Of a DNA stretch of 36,554 nucleotides, positions 15,387-23,928 are shown one piece after another (positions within the stretch are counted from its first letter, which is position 1; the number at the start of each line of letters is the position of its first letter). Source of the DNA: Casp-actino8 sp964614655 (lineage in GTDB: Bacteria; Actinomycetota; Acidimicrobiia; Acidimicrobiales; Ilumatobacteraceae). Below the pieces are notes generated by a model. That model was not told where the DNA came from, made no database searches, and was given only the letters and a program-made list of their open reading frames with translations. The DNA is taken from NCBI GenBank assembly GCA_964614655.1, contig CAZTPF010000018.1, positions 1 through 36,554 on the forward strand, written 5' to 3'. The translations under genes were made by a program, and so were the position numbers.

Positions 15387-15731
15387 ATGATCTCGCCCAC
15401 ACCTGATCAGCTGGCGGCCGTCACGTTCAACGCCGACGGTCTGGTGCCGGTGATCGCCCAGGACGCAGCCAACGGCGACGTGCTGATGATGGCCTGGATG
15501 AACGCCGAGAGCCTGGCCCTCACGTTCGCCGAAGGCCGAATGGTGTACTGGAGTCGGAGTCGTCGCGAGCTGTGGCGCAAGGGCGACACCAGCGGTGATC
15601 GGCAGTTCGTGCGCGAGGCGTATGTCGACTGCGACGGCGACACCCTTCTCTTCAAGGTCGAACAAGAAGGCAACGGCGCCTGCCACACCGGTGAGCGCAC
15701 CTGTTTCTTCCGATCCTTCGGCGAGTCGTGA
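15387..15731 (+). CDS. hisI: Phosphoribosyl-AMP cyclohydrolase
   Basis: The 114-residue protein is the single-domain HisI, not fused to HisE. It shows 'LVPVIAQDAANGDVLMMAWMN', 'YWSRSRRELWRKGDTSG', the metal-binding D81-C82-D83-x-D85 and the zinc cysteines C99 (GACHTG) and C106. It opens the purine ring of phosphoribosyl-AMP, the third step of histidine synthesis. It is separated from hisCBHAF by four genes and its stop overlaps the GTG of trpE (GTGA). hisG, hisD and hisE are not in this window. Confidence 0.95.
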   Translation: MISPTPDQLAAVTFNADGLVPVIAQDAANGDVLMMAWMNAESLALTFAEGRMVYWSRSRRELWRKGDTSGDRQFVREAYVDCDGDTLLFKVEQEGNGACHTGERTCFFRSFGES

Positions 15732-17281
15732 ACGTCGCGTCGCCCGATCGCTCCGGTCTCACCGTCCGACCGACGCGTGAGGAGTTCGTCGCCCTGGCCC
15801 GTGAGCACACCGTGGTTCCGGTGTGGGTCGAGGTTCTGGCCGATCTCGAGACACCAGTGGCCGCCTTTGCCAAGTTGGTCGGCCCCGACGACGACGGTTT
15901 CCTCCTCGAGTCGGTCGAGCACGGCGAACGTTGGAGTCGCTTCTCCTTCGTGGGTCGGCGCCCGCGGGCGACGCTGTCGTCGCGAGGTCTGACGGTCACG
16001 GTCGACGGCGATCTGCCCGACTCCGTTCCGCTCGATCGAGGAATGCTCGCCGCCCTCGACGAACTCCTTCGGGTCTACCGCAGCCCAGTGATCGACGGAC
16101 TGCCCCCTCTGCAGGGCGGGGTGATGGGGTATCTCGGCTACGACGTGGTGCGCGAAGTCGAGCGACTTCCCGACGTCCCCCTCGACGACCGCGACCTGCC
16201 CGACTCGGTGATGAGCGTGATCGGATCACTCGCCGCTTTCGACCATTGGCGCCAACGGGTGTATCTCATCGAGAGCGTCCCGGTGTTCGGTGCCGACGAT
16301 CGACGACTCCACGAGTTGTACGACGAGGCGTCGGCGCGATGTCTGTCCGCCGCCGACGATCTGGCCCGACCACTCGCGTATTCGCCGGTCGAGCCGCCGT
16401 CGCGCGACGACGTTCTGCCCGAGGCGCGTTCGTCGATGGCCGGTGGTCGGTTCCAGGAGGCCGTCGAAGTGGCCAAGGAGTACATCCGCGCCGGTGACAT
16501 CTTCCAGGTCGTCCTGTCCCAGCGTTTCGACATCGATCTCGATGCCGATCCCTTCGACATGTATCGAGTACTGCGACAGGTGAACCCCAGTCCCTACATG
16601 TACTTCCTGCGTCATCCGGGCATCACCATCGTCGGCAGTTCGCCCGAGCCAATGGTGCAACTCCTCGGGGGACGGGTGGTGAGCCGCCCGATCGCCGGCA
16701 CCCGCAAGCGCGGTGTCGACGACGACCACGACCGTCGTCTGGCCGCCGAACTGATGGAGAATCCGAAGGAAGTGGCCGAACACGTGATGCTCGTCGACCT
16801 GGCGCGCAACGACGTGGGTCGTGTCGCCGAGTTCGGCTCGGTCGTGGTCGAAGAACTCATGTCGCTCGAGAAGTACAGCCACGTGATGCACCTCACGTCG
16901 CAGGTGAGCGGACGTCTGGTCGGGGGCAAGTCGCCGATCGACGTCTTGCGCGCCACGCTTCCGGCTGGAACGGTGAGCGGCGCGCCGAAGGTCCGGGCCA
17001 TGGAGATCATCGACGAACTCGAACCCGTGAAGCGCGGCCCGTACGCCGGGGTGGTGGGATACGTCGACTTCAGCGGCAACCTCGACACCGCCATCGCCAT
17101 CCGCACCATGTTCGTCGGTGACGGCGCCGCCTATTTGCAGGCCGGAGCCGGCATCGTGGCCGACAGCGATCCGGCCGACGAGGATCTCGAATGCCGCAAC
17201 AAGGCGGCCGGTCTTCTCGCCGCCGTTCCGGCGGCCCGTCGGATGACCGCCCGTCGCCGTTCTGGTGGCACCGAGGCGTGA
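15728..17281 (+). CDS. trpE: Anthranilate synthase component I
   Basis: The 517-residue protein has the TrpE layout. The N-terminal regulatory domain contains 'FLLESVEHGERWSRFSFVG', the LLES element that binds feedback-inhibiting tryptophan. The C-terminal chorismate-utilising domain contains 'SPEPMVQL', 'SRPIAGTRKRG', 'LVDLARNDVGRV' and 'AGTVSGAPKVRAMEII'. It makes anthranilate from chorismate with ammonia supplied by a TrpG subunit, which is not encoded here. It starts by a GTGA overlap with hisI. The LLES motif favours TrpE over PabB. Confidence 0.94.
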   Translation: MNVASPDRSGLTVRPTREEFVALAREHTVVPVWVEVLADLETPVAAFAKLVGPDDDGFLLESVEHGERWSRFSFVGRRPRATLSSRGLTVTVDGDLPDSVPLDRGMLAALDELLRVYRSPVIDGLPPLQGGVMGYLGYDVVREVERLPDVPLDDRDLPDSVMSVIGSLAAFDHWRQRVYLIESVPVFGADDRRLHELYDEASARCLSAADDLARPLAYSPVEPPSRDDVLPEARSSMAGGRFQEAVEVAKEYIRAGDIFQVVLSQRFDIDLDADPFDMYRVLRQVNPSPYMYFLRHPGITIVGSSPEPMVQLLGGRVVSRPIAGTRKRGVDDDHDRRLAAELMENPKEVAEHVMLVDLARNDVGRVAEFGSVVVEELMSLEKYSHVMHLTSQVSGRLVGGKSPIDVLRATLPAGTVSGAPKVRAMEIIDELEPVKRGPYAGVVGYVDFSGNLDTAIAIRTMFVGDGAAYLQAGAGIVADSDPADEDLECRNKAAGLLAAVPAARRMTARRRSGGTEA

Positions 17282-17291
17282 GGAGCGCGAC

Positions 17292-18035
17292 GTGATCGCT
17301 CGGGTTCGTCACGACGCGTGTCGCGTGACCGGACGTGATGCGGCTTCGTATCTGCATTCGCAGGCGAGCAACGACGTCTCGTCACTCGCGATCGGATCGT
17401 CGTGTTACGCGTTCTTCCTCGATCCGACCGGCAAGGTGGTGTCGCTCGTCCGGGTGACCCGTCGAGCCGACGACGAGTTCCTGCTCGATCTCGATCGGGG
17501 TGGACTCGATCATCTCGTTCCTCGGCTCCGTCGTTTCATGATTCGTGTCGACGTGAACGTCGAACCCGTCGAACTCACGTGCGAGAGCCATCGAGGTGTC
17601 GACATCGCCACCGAAGACGTCGGTGTCGAAGGTCTGCGGGTGGCGGCTTGGTGGGGGGATTCCGACTCGTTCGACGTGCTGATGGAGGACGACTCCTCCG
17701 GAGCCGAGTTCTCGCCCGAACTCGAGATCGCCCGAGTGGAAGCTGCGTGGCCGCGACTCGGTGCCGAGATCGAACCAGGAAGCACCCTCCCGGCCGCCAC
17801 CGGTGTGGTCTCCCATGCCGTCAGCTTCACCAAGGGTTGCTACCCGGGGCAGGAACTCGTCGAGCGTATGGACAGCCGCGGAGCCGATGCGCCCTTTTCG
17901 TTGCGGAAAATCGACGATGCGGCTGGACTCGAGGTGGGTGACGACGTCATCCGCGACGGAACGGTCGTCGGAACCGTCACGTCGGTGGCCGGAGGGCGAG
18001 CCCTCGCCTACGTGCGACGCAACGTGGAGTTGTGA
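17292..18035 (+). CDS. ygfZ: YgfZ/GcvT-like folate-binding protein (iron-sulfur cluster maintenance)
   Basis: With the GTG at 17292 the protein has 247 residues; this start is preferred over an upstream in-frame GTG because AGGAG lies at 17281-17285 with 6-base spacing. The family signature K181-GCYPGQE188 with conserved C183 is present, and the N-terminus 'VTGRDAASYLHSQASNDV' is typical. In E. coli, YgfZ uses folate and supports Fe-S enzymes such as MiaB. Here it trails trpE by 10 bases, and miaB and rlmN, both radical-SAM enzymes, are elsewhere in the window. The gene converges on the M50 protease gene. Confidence 0.9.
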   Translation: MIARVRHDACRVTGRDAASYLHSQASNDVSSLAIGSSCYAFFLDPTGKVVSLVRVTRRADDEFLLDLDRGGLDHLVPRLRRFMIRVDVNVEPVELTCESHRGVDIATEDVGVEGLRVAAWWGDSDSFDVLMEDDSSGAEFSPELEIARVEAAWPRLGAEIEPGSTLPAATGVVSHAVSFTKGCYPGQELVERMDSRGADAPFSLRKIDDAAGLEVGDDVIRDGTVVGTVTSVAGGRALAYVRRNVEL

Positions 18036-18059
18036 CGCCCGAAATCCGATCGGTGCACG

Positions 18060-19322
18060 TCACGCTCCGCGGCGTGCAGCGGCGAGCAAGGTTGTGAGTC
18101 GGCGGATGTCGTCGCGCGATCTCAGCCGCGCGAACTCCTCGTCGTTGCGTAGGGCCAGCAACAACAGCGTCTCGCTCGATTCGTCGGCGCCAGCCATCCG
18201 TGCCGCGACCGTGAGCCACTCGGCCGCCGCGTCGTCGTGACCCTCGGCGGCCAGACACGCCGCCACGTCGATGGCGAGAAGTGTCGTCGGCGCGATCCGG
18301 TAGCAGGCCGCTCCGAAGTGGGCGCCGTCGGAGAACCGACCGACTCGCTTCAGCACCCACACCATTGTGTTACGACTCTGTTCGGGCCAGTCGGCCGACG
18401 GTTCCGGCAACGGATGGGGGAGGACGTCGACGATCGGCTGGAGGACGTCGGGCGTGGCGGCGTGCGGTGGCCACCACGCGCGCGGCCGCCCGGACGTGTC
18501 GGTGAGATCGAGCATGATCGCCTCGCGTGCGCCGTCGCGGTCACCTCGGGCGACGCGGGTCGACGCCGTCCACCACGGTGACATGGTTCGTCCCGGGGGA
18601 AGGAGTCCGGGACGTCCGGTGTTCCAGGCGTCGTTCTCGGCGGCAGCGAGCATCTGCACCACGTCGGCGGCGGTCGACGGTCGATCGGGTCGGGTGGTGG
18701 CGGCGAGCAGTTGAAGTTGGATCACGAGAAGGATCACGGCGAACACGGCGATCGGCCGCAGATCGGGAACGATCAACATGCCGACCAGGACGCCGGCGGT
18801 CAGCGGAACGCTCAGTCTGATCATGATGGCGCGACCGCGTCCGGGCTTCACCACGTCGATCAGTTCGGCGGCCACGTTCCCGCCGTCGAGAGGCATGACG
18901 GGGATCAGATTGAAGAGACCGATGATCGGACCGGCCCACCAGATGGCCAGTGAGTGCGCTTCGGCCGCGAAGTCGCCGCTGTCGATCGGATTCACGCCGA
19001 GAACCAGGAGGGCGATCACACCCAATCCGATCTGGGTGACCGGTCCGGCGAGGGCGATTCCGGCCCGTTCGCTCCTCGTGAGACGCCGAGTCGGAGTGAA
19101 CGACGCGTAACCGGCGAGGAAATCGAGAGAGATGCGGGCCGTGGCCCCGGTTCGGCGGGCGGCGAGAGCGTGGCCGAGTTCGTGGGCGACCGTGAAGAAG
19201 GCCACCGATCCGGCGAGCCAGGCACCGAGCGGTACGCCGTTCAGTACGACGATCAGCAACAAGAACACGGCGAAACCCGGTCGAACGTCGATCGGGAAGC
19301 CGAGGATCCGCACCACATCCAT
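18060..19322 (-). CDS. Membrane zinc metalloprotease, M50 (site-2 protease) family with TPR-like tail
   Basis: The 420-residue protein has an N-terminal membrane half with about six hydrophobic segments in the first 220 residues. HELGH (47-51) lies in the second segment and the second active-site motif, NLIPVMPLDGG (138-148, D146), follows, giving the intramembrane S2P site. Residues about 225-420 are soluble, contain Trp-rich stretches and then 'AACLAAEGHDDAAAEWLTVAARMA', which looks like tetratricopeptide helices. It lacks the PDZ insert of RseP, so it belongs to the SpoIVFB-like group. The substrate is unknown. No clear promoter was found; it diverges from ppdK. Confidence 0.87.
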   Translation of the reverse strand: MDVVRILGFPIDVRPGFAVFLLLIVVLNGVPLGAWLAGSVAFFTVAHELGHALAARRTGATARISLDFLAGYASFTPTRRLTRSERAGIALAGPVTQIGLGVIALLVLGVNPIDSGDFAAEAHSLAIWWAGPIIGLFNLIPVMPLDGGNVAAELIDVVKPGRGRAIMIRLSVPLTAGVLVGMLIVPDLRPIAVFAVILLVIQLQLLAATTRPDRPSTAADVVQMLAAAENDAWNTGRPGLLPPGRTMSPWWTASTRVARGDRDGAREAIMLDLTDTSGRPRAWWPPHAATPDVLQPIVDVLPHPLPEPSADWPEQSRNTMVWVLKRVGRFSDGAHFGAACYRIAPTTLLAIDVAACLAAEGHDDAAAEWLTVAARMAGADESSETLLLLALRNDEEFARLRSRDDIRRLTTLLAAARRGA

Positions 19323-19360
19323 GCTAGGTGCCGGGCTGTTACTTGTCGGCTCGGTCGTCG

Positions 19361-19366
19361 TAGACT
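19361..19366 (+). promoter_or_regulatory. Putative leaderless -10 element of ppdK
   Basis: TAGACT ends 8 bases before GTG 19375. It is the main evidence for choosing this start rather than an upstream in-frame codon inside the protease gene. Confidence 0.55.
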
Positions 19367-19374
19367 CGCCAACC

Positions 19375-22044
19375 GTGCCTTACGTCTACTCATTCGATCA
19401 CAAACACCGTCGTCCCCCCATGCAGTTGAAGGATCTGCTCGGTGGAAAAGGGGCCAACCTGGCCGAGATGACGAGTGTCCTGCAGCTGCCGGTCCCCCCG
19501 GGATTCACCATCACCACCGATGCATGTCGCGAATACATGCACTCCGGCTGGCCGAAGAGTCTCGACACCGAGATCGCCGCGCAGGTCGCCAAACTCGAGA
19601 AGGCGATGAAGCGCAAGCTCGGTGATCCGAAGGACCCGCTTCTCGTGAGCGTGCGCTCAGGTGCCAAGTTCTCGATGCCCGGCATGATGGACACGGTCCT
19701 CAACCTCGGTCTGAACGATCAGAGTGTGAAGGGTCTGGCGGCCGTGACCGACGACGAGCGTTTCGCCTACGACTCCTACCGTCGATTCATCTCGATGTAC
19801 GGACGCATCGTGCTCGGTGTCGACGGTGCACACTTCGAGCATCCGCTCGAGGCGGCCAAGGAGAAGGTCGGCGCCAAGACCGATGCCGATCTCTCGGCTG
19901 CAGTGCTGAAGGACTTGTGCAAGGCGTATCTCGACGTCGTGAAGAAGGAGACCGGCAAGGCGTTCCCGCAGAAGCCCGAGGCACAGCTGCGCGGGGCCGT
20001 CGAGGCCGTCTTCAAGAGCTGGAACGGTGCGCGAGCCATCGCCTACCGAGTGCGCGAGAAGATCTCACACGATCTCGGCACGGCCGTGAACGTCCAAACC
20101 ATGGTGTTCGGCAACCGCGACGACAACTCGGGCACGGGAGTCGGTTTCACGCGTAACGCCGCCACCGGTGAGAACGTTCCTTACGGCGACTTCCTGGTCA
20201 ACGCCCAGGGTGAGGACGTCGTGGCCGGTATCCGCAACACCGAAGATCTCGACGCCCTGGCCGCCCAGTTCCCGAAGATCCATCAGGAACTCCTGAAGAT
20301 CTTCACTCGCCTCGAAGCGCACTACCAGGACATGTGCGACACCGAGTTCACCATCGAACAGGGCAAGTTGTGGATGCTCCAGACGCGAGTCGGCAAGCGC
20401 ACCGGAGCCGCGGCTCTGCGAATGGCCGTCGACATGACGAAGGGCACCAAGGGCCCGAAGGGCGTTTGGAAGATCAGCAAGGCCGAGGCGGTGTCGCGTG
20501 TCGCCGCCGATCACCTCGACCAGGTTCTGCACCCGCAGTTCGAGGGCAACGACGCCAAGGTGCTCGCCAAGGGTCTCGCGGCATCACCCGGTGCCGCAGT
20601 GGGCAAGGTGTATTTCACTGCCGACGAAGCCGCCGACGCCGCCGACCGCGGCGAGAAGGTCATCCTCGTCCGCAACGAGACGAGCCCCGAAGACGTGCAC
20701 GGCATGATGGTGTCACAGGGCATCCTCACCGCCCGTGGCGGTCTGGTCAGCCATGCCGCCGTCGTCGCACGTGGCTGGGGAACGCCGGCCGTGGTGGGCG
20801 CCGAGGCCATCAAGATTTCGGGCAAGCAGTTCAGCGTGGGCGACGTCACCGTGCGGGAGGGTGACGTCATCTCGCTCGACGGCACCACCGGCAACATCGT
20901 CGTCGGCGAGGTCAAGTTGTCCTCGGCCAAGCCGCCGAAGGAATTCGACATCGTGTTGAAGTGGGCCGACGAGATCCGCAAGGGCAAGCTCGCCGTGCGT
21001 GCCAACGCCGACACCGGTGAGGACGCCACCAACGCCCGTCAGCTCGGCGCCGAGGGCATCGGACTGTGCCGTACCGAGCACATGTTCCTCGCCCCCGACC
21101 GGCTGCCGGTCGTGCGACGCATGATCCTGGCCCGCACTCCGGCCGAAGAGAACGCCGCCCTCGAAGAGCTCCGCAAGGTGCAAAAGAAGGACTTCATCGA
21201 CATTCTCACGGCGATGGACGGCCTGCCGGTCACGGTGCGTCTGCTCGATCCGCCGCTGCACGAGTTCTTGCCGCGAGTCGACGAACTGGAGATCAAGAAG
21301 GCCGAGCACGGTCTCACCGCCGAGGAGGAAAACCTTCTTGCGGTGGCCAAGGAGTGGTCGGAATTCAACCCGATGCTCGGAACGCGCGGTGTGCGTCTCG
21401 GCGTCGTGAAGCCGGGCCTTTACGCCATGCAGGTGCGTGCGCTCCTCGAAGCGGCCGCCGAGCGGGCCAAGAAGGGCGGTAAGCCGATCGTCGAAGTGAT
21501 GATCCCGCTCACCGTGACCCGCGAAGAACTCGGCCTCGCCCGCTCGTGGGTGGTCGAGGGCATCGCCGAAGCGACCAAGGGTGCGGGTGGTAAGAAGCCC
21601 AAGGTCTCGATCGGCACCATGATCGAGACGCCGCGGGCCGCGTTGCGAGCCGACGAACTCTCCGAGGAAGCCGACTTCTTCAGCTTCGGCACCAACGACC
21701 TCACGCAGATGACCTTCGGGTTCAGCCGTGACGACGTCGAGAGCCGCATGATGCCGGCGTACCTCGAGGCCGGCCTCTTGAAGCGCAATCCGTTCGAGAC
21801 CATCGACCAGAACGGTGTGGGCGAACTCGTGAAGCTCGCCGCCGAGCGCGGACGCAAGGCCAAGCCCGGAATCAAGCTCGGTGTCTGCGGTGAGCACGGT
21901 GGCGACCCCGAGTCGATCGACCTCTTCTACCGGGTCGGCCTCGACTACGTGAGTTGCTCGCCGTTCCGCGTTCCCATCGCCCGGTTGGCGGCCGCTCAGG
22001 CCGTCATCGCCGCGTCGGGTGGCAAGAAGTCGGAGACCAAGTAG
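19375..22044 (+). CDS. ppdK: Pyruvate, phosphate dikinase
   Basis: From GTG 19375 the protein has 889 residues, the usual length, and begins 'PYVYSFDHKHRRPPMQLKDLLGGKGANLAEM', read here as YVYSFD and LLGGKGANLAEM. The N-terminal ATP-grasp part is followed by the phosphohistidine domain with H460 (GGLVSHAAVVARGWG) and the C-terminal PEP/pyruvate barrel with C838 (GVCGEHGGDP). It interconverts ATP + Pi + pyruvate and AMP + PPi + PEP, serving gluconeogenesis or PPi-driven glycolysis. The frame stays open to 19132 but that part overlaps the protease antisense and is not coding. A separate PPDK regulatory protein gene is not in the window. Confidence 0.97.
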   Translation: MPYVYSFDHKHRRPPMQLKDLLGGKGANLAEMTSVLQLPVPPGFTITTDACREYMHSGWPKSLDTEIAAQVAKLEKAMKRKLGDPKDPLLVSVRSGAKFSMPGMMDTVLNLGLNDQSVKGLAAVTDDERFAYDSYRRFISMYGRIVLGVDGAHFEHPLEAAKEKVGAKTDADLSAAVLKDLCKAYLDVVKKETGKAFPQKPEAQLRGAVEAVFKSWNGARAIAYRVREKISHDLGTAVNVQTMVFGNRDDNSGTGVGFTRNAATGENVPYGDFLVNAQGEDVVAGIRNTEDLDALAAQFPKIHQELLKIFTRLEAHYQDMCDTEFTIEQGKLWMLQTRVGKRTGAAALRMAVDMTKGTKGPKGVWKISKAEAVSRVAADHLDQVLHPQFEGNDAKVLAKGLAASPGAAVGKVYFTADEAADAADRGEKVILVRNETSPEDVHGMMVSQGILTARGGLVSHAAVVARGWGTPAVVGAEAIKISGKQFSVGDVTVREGDVISLDGTTGNIVVGEVKLSSAKPPKEFDIVLKWADEIRKGKLAVRANADTGEDATNARQLGAEGIGLCRTEHMFLAPDRLPVVRRMILARTPAEENAALEELRKVQKKDFIDILTAMDGLPVTVRLLDPPLHEFLPRVDELEIKKAEHGLTAEEENLLAVAKEWSEFNPMLGTRGVRLGVVKPGLYAMQVRALLEAAAERAKKGGKPIVEVMIPLTVTREELGLARSWVVEGIAEATKGAGGKKPKVSIGTMIETPRAALRADELSEEADFFSFGTNDLTQMTFGFSRDDVESRMMPAYLEAGLLKRNPFETIDQNGVGELVKLAAERGRKAKPGIKLGVCGEHGGDPESIDLFYRVGLDYVSCSPFRVPIARLAAAQAVIAASGGKKSETK

Positions 22045-22063
22045 TCCGACGGCGAGTGGCGAG

Positions 22064-22080
22064 CCGAACGCGAAGTTCGG
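22064..22080. repeat. Inverted repeat between ppdK and dnaG
   Basis: CCGAAC (22064-22069) and GTTCGG (22075-22080) form perfect 6-base arms around a 5-base loop, 20 bases after the ppdK stop and 6 bases before the dnaG -10. There is no T-tract. It may be a weak terminator hairpin or a protein site; the core GAAC-N5-GTTC is one base too long for a LexA box. Confidence 0.4.
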
Positions 22081-22086
22081 GGCCAT

Positions 22087-22092
22087 TAGCCT
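22087..22092 (+). promoter_or_regulatory. Putative leaderless -10 element of dnaG
   Basis: TAGCCT ends 6 bases before the ATG at 22099. Confidence 0.55.
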
Positions 22093-22098
22093 CACGTC

Positions 22099-23883
22099 AT
22101 GGCGATCCACGACGAGGACATCGAGCGGGTTCGCTCGTCGGTCTCGATCGTCGACGTCGTCCAGCAATACGTGACGTTGCGTCGCACCGGCCGGAACTGG
22201 GTCGGCTTGTGCCCGTTCCATGCCGAGAAGTCGGGTTCGTTCAACGTCCGTGAAGAGACCGGTCGCTACAAATGCTTCGGTTGCCAGGCCGGTGGCGACG
22301 TCTTCACCTTCGTGCAGGAGATCGAGCACGTCGACTTCGTGTCGGCGGTCGAGAAGCTCGCCGGACGAGCCGGCATCACCCTGCGCTACACGACCGGGGG
22401 CGAGGGCAAGGATCGGCAGCGACGCAAGCAGTTGGTGGGTGCTCTCGATGCCGCCGTCGAGTGGTACCACCAGCAACTGCTCACGGCACCGGGGGCCCGA
22501 CCGGCTCGCGACTATCTCCGTGAAAGAGGTCTGGCCGGTGACGTGGCGCGGCAGTTCCGTCTCGGTTGGGCGCCCGACGAATGGGACGCGCTCAGCATCC
22601 ATCTGCGCAAGGAGGGTTTCGCCGACGACGTCCTGCGCGACACCGGACTGGCGTTCACGAATCGCGCCAATCGATTGCAGGACGCCTTCCGTGCGCGTGT
22701 GATGTTCCCGATCTTCACCGACGGCGGTGAGGCAGTCGCCTTCGGAGGACGCATCCTTCCCGGCAGTACCGATCCGGCCAAGTACAAGAACTCGCCCGAG
22801 ACGAAGGTGTATCAGAAGTCGAAGACGCTGTACGGCCTCAACTGGGCCAAGAGCGACGTCGTGAAGGTCGACCAGGTGATCGTGTGCGAGGGCTACACCG
22901 ACGTCATCGGCTTCCATCGGGCCGGTGTGCCGCGCGCCGTCGCCACCTGTGGAACGGCGTTCACCGAAGAACACGTCCGAGTCCTCAAACGATTCGCGAG
23001 CAAGGTCGTGCTGGCGTTCGATGCCGATGCCGCCGGTCAGGGTGCGGCCGAGAAGTTCTACGAGTGGGAGCGCAAGTACAAAGTCGAGGTGTCGGTCGCT
23101 CGTTTTCCCGACGGCAAGGATCCCGGCGACTTGGCTTCATCCGATCCGGCTGCTCTGGCCGCGGCGATCGACGACGCCATGCCCTTCCTCGGTTTCCGTG
23201 TGAATCGCGTGGTCAGTCAGGCGTCGTTGCGCAGCCCCGAAGATCGGGCTCGCGTGGCCACCCGGGCACTCGAGGTGATCAACGAGCATCCCGACGTCAA
23301 CGTGCGCAAGTTGTACGCCGGTGAAGTGGCGGCACGAGTCGGGATACCGGTCGCCGATCTGTCGCGTCAGGCCGAGAAGCGGCGTGTTGTCGAGACCCAC
23401 GACGACGAGATCGTTCCCGTGGTCGACGTGGTCCCCGAGTTCACGGCCGAGTTCGCGGCGGTCGCGCTGTTGTTGCAGTCGTGGGACTCGATCGCTCCGT
23501 GGCTCGTCGAAGAGCTCTTCGCCAACGACGTGGCCCGGCGGGCATTTCTGGCCCTCGCCGAAGCCTCCGAGTCGTCCGAAGGTGCACTCGTCGCCAACGC
23601 CATGGCAGTGGCCGACCCCGAAGTACGCGAACTGCTCGAGCGCGCCGCGGTCGCCGACATCGACGTCGAACCGTCGTCGGTGGCGTTCGATCTGATCGGC
23701 GTCGCAGTGCGCCGGGTACTGGCCTCTCGCACACGGGTGACCGATCCCGACGAGATCCGAGCTGACGGTGAAGCCCGTCGTCATCTCGAAGATCTCGGTG
23801 GCGAACGCACCGCTCAGGGGGCCGGAACCGTGTTGCTAGGGTGGCTCGTAGAGCGGTCGTCCACGTCCGCTCGGATCGACTGA
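22099..23883 (+). CDS. dnaG: DNA primase
   Basis: This 594-residue primase has the N-terminal zinc ribbon C38-x2-H41...C59-x2-C62 (LCPFH; KCFGC), the RNA-polymerase core, and a TOPRIM domain with 'VCEGYTDVIGFH', 'LAFDADAAGQGA' and 'PDGKDPGDL'. The C-terminal 200 residues are a helicase-binding-type region of low conservation. It synthesises RNA primers for replication with DnaB. The sigma-factor gene follows 45 bases later, as in the rpsU-dnaG-rpoD macromolecular synthesis operon, but rpsU is absent. The zinc loop reads KSGSF rather than the usual KTPSF, a minor variation. Confidence 0.96.
   Translation: MAIHDEDIERVRSSVSIVDVVQQYVTLRRTGRNWVGLCPFHAEKSGSFNVREETGRYKCFGCQAGGDVFTFVQEIEHVDFVSAVEKLAGRAGITLRYTTGGEGKDRQRRKQLVGALDAAVEWYHQQLLTAPGARPARDYLRERGLAGDVARQFRLGWAPDEWDALSIHLRKEGFADDVLRDTGLAFTNRANRLQDAFRARVMFPIFTDGGEAVAFGGRILPGSTDPAKYKNSPETKVYQKSKTLYGLNWAKSDVVKVDQVIVCEGYTDVIGFHRAGVPRAVATCGTAFTEEHVRVLKRFASKVVLAFDADAAGQGAAEKFYEWERKYKVEVSVARFPDGKDPGDLASSDPAALAAAIDDAMPFLGFRVNRVVSQASLRSPEDRARVATRALEVINEHPDVNVRKLYAGEVAARVGIPVADLSRQAEKRRVVETHDDEIVPVVDVVPEFTAEFAAVALLLQSWDSIAPWLVEELFANDVARRAFLALAEASESSEGALVANAMAVADPEVRELLERAAVADIDVEPSSVAFDLIGVAVRRVLASRTRVTDPDEIRADGEARRHLEDLGGERTAQGAGTVLLGWLVERSSTSARID
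23837..23842 (+). promoter_or_regulatory. Possible internal promoter for the sigma-factor gene
   Basis: TAGGGT, preceded by TTGC, lies within the 3' end of dnaG, about 87 bases before the GTG at 23929. It matches the -10 pattern of the window and could give the sigma gene its own transcript with a leader; no good -35 is seen. Confidence 0.3.
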
Positions 23884-23928
23884 AACGCTCGAACCGAGCT
23901 CCTCGGTCGTGACAGGGGAACCGAGGGG

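Noticed and set aside
18036..18080. A terminator hairpin between ygfZ and the M50 protease gene
   Set aside because: The imperfect GCACG/CGTGC pairing lies partly inside the protease coding end and has no T-tract.
19132..19374. An 81-residue N-terminal extension of PPDK
   Set aside because: The frame is open, but it lies antisense to the protease gene; PPDK homologues start near the YVYSFD motif and a -10 sits 8 bases before GTG 19375.
20713..22974. A 753-aa minus-strand frame across ppdK and dnaG
   Set aside because: His/Asp/Gly-rich antisense shadow of GC-biased codons; no motif and it crosses two certain genes.
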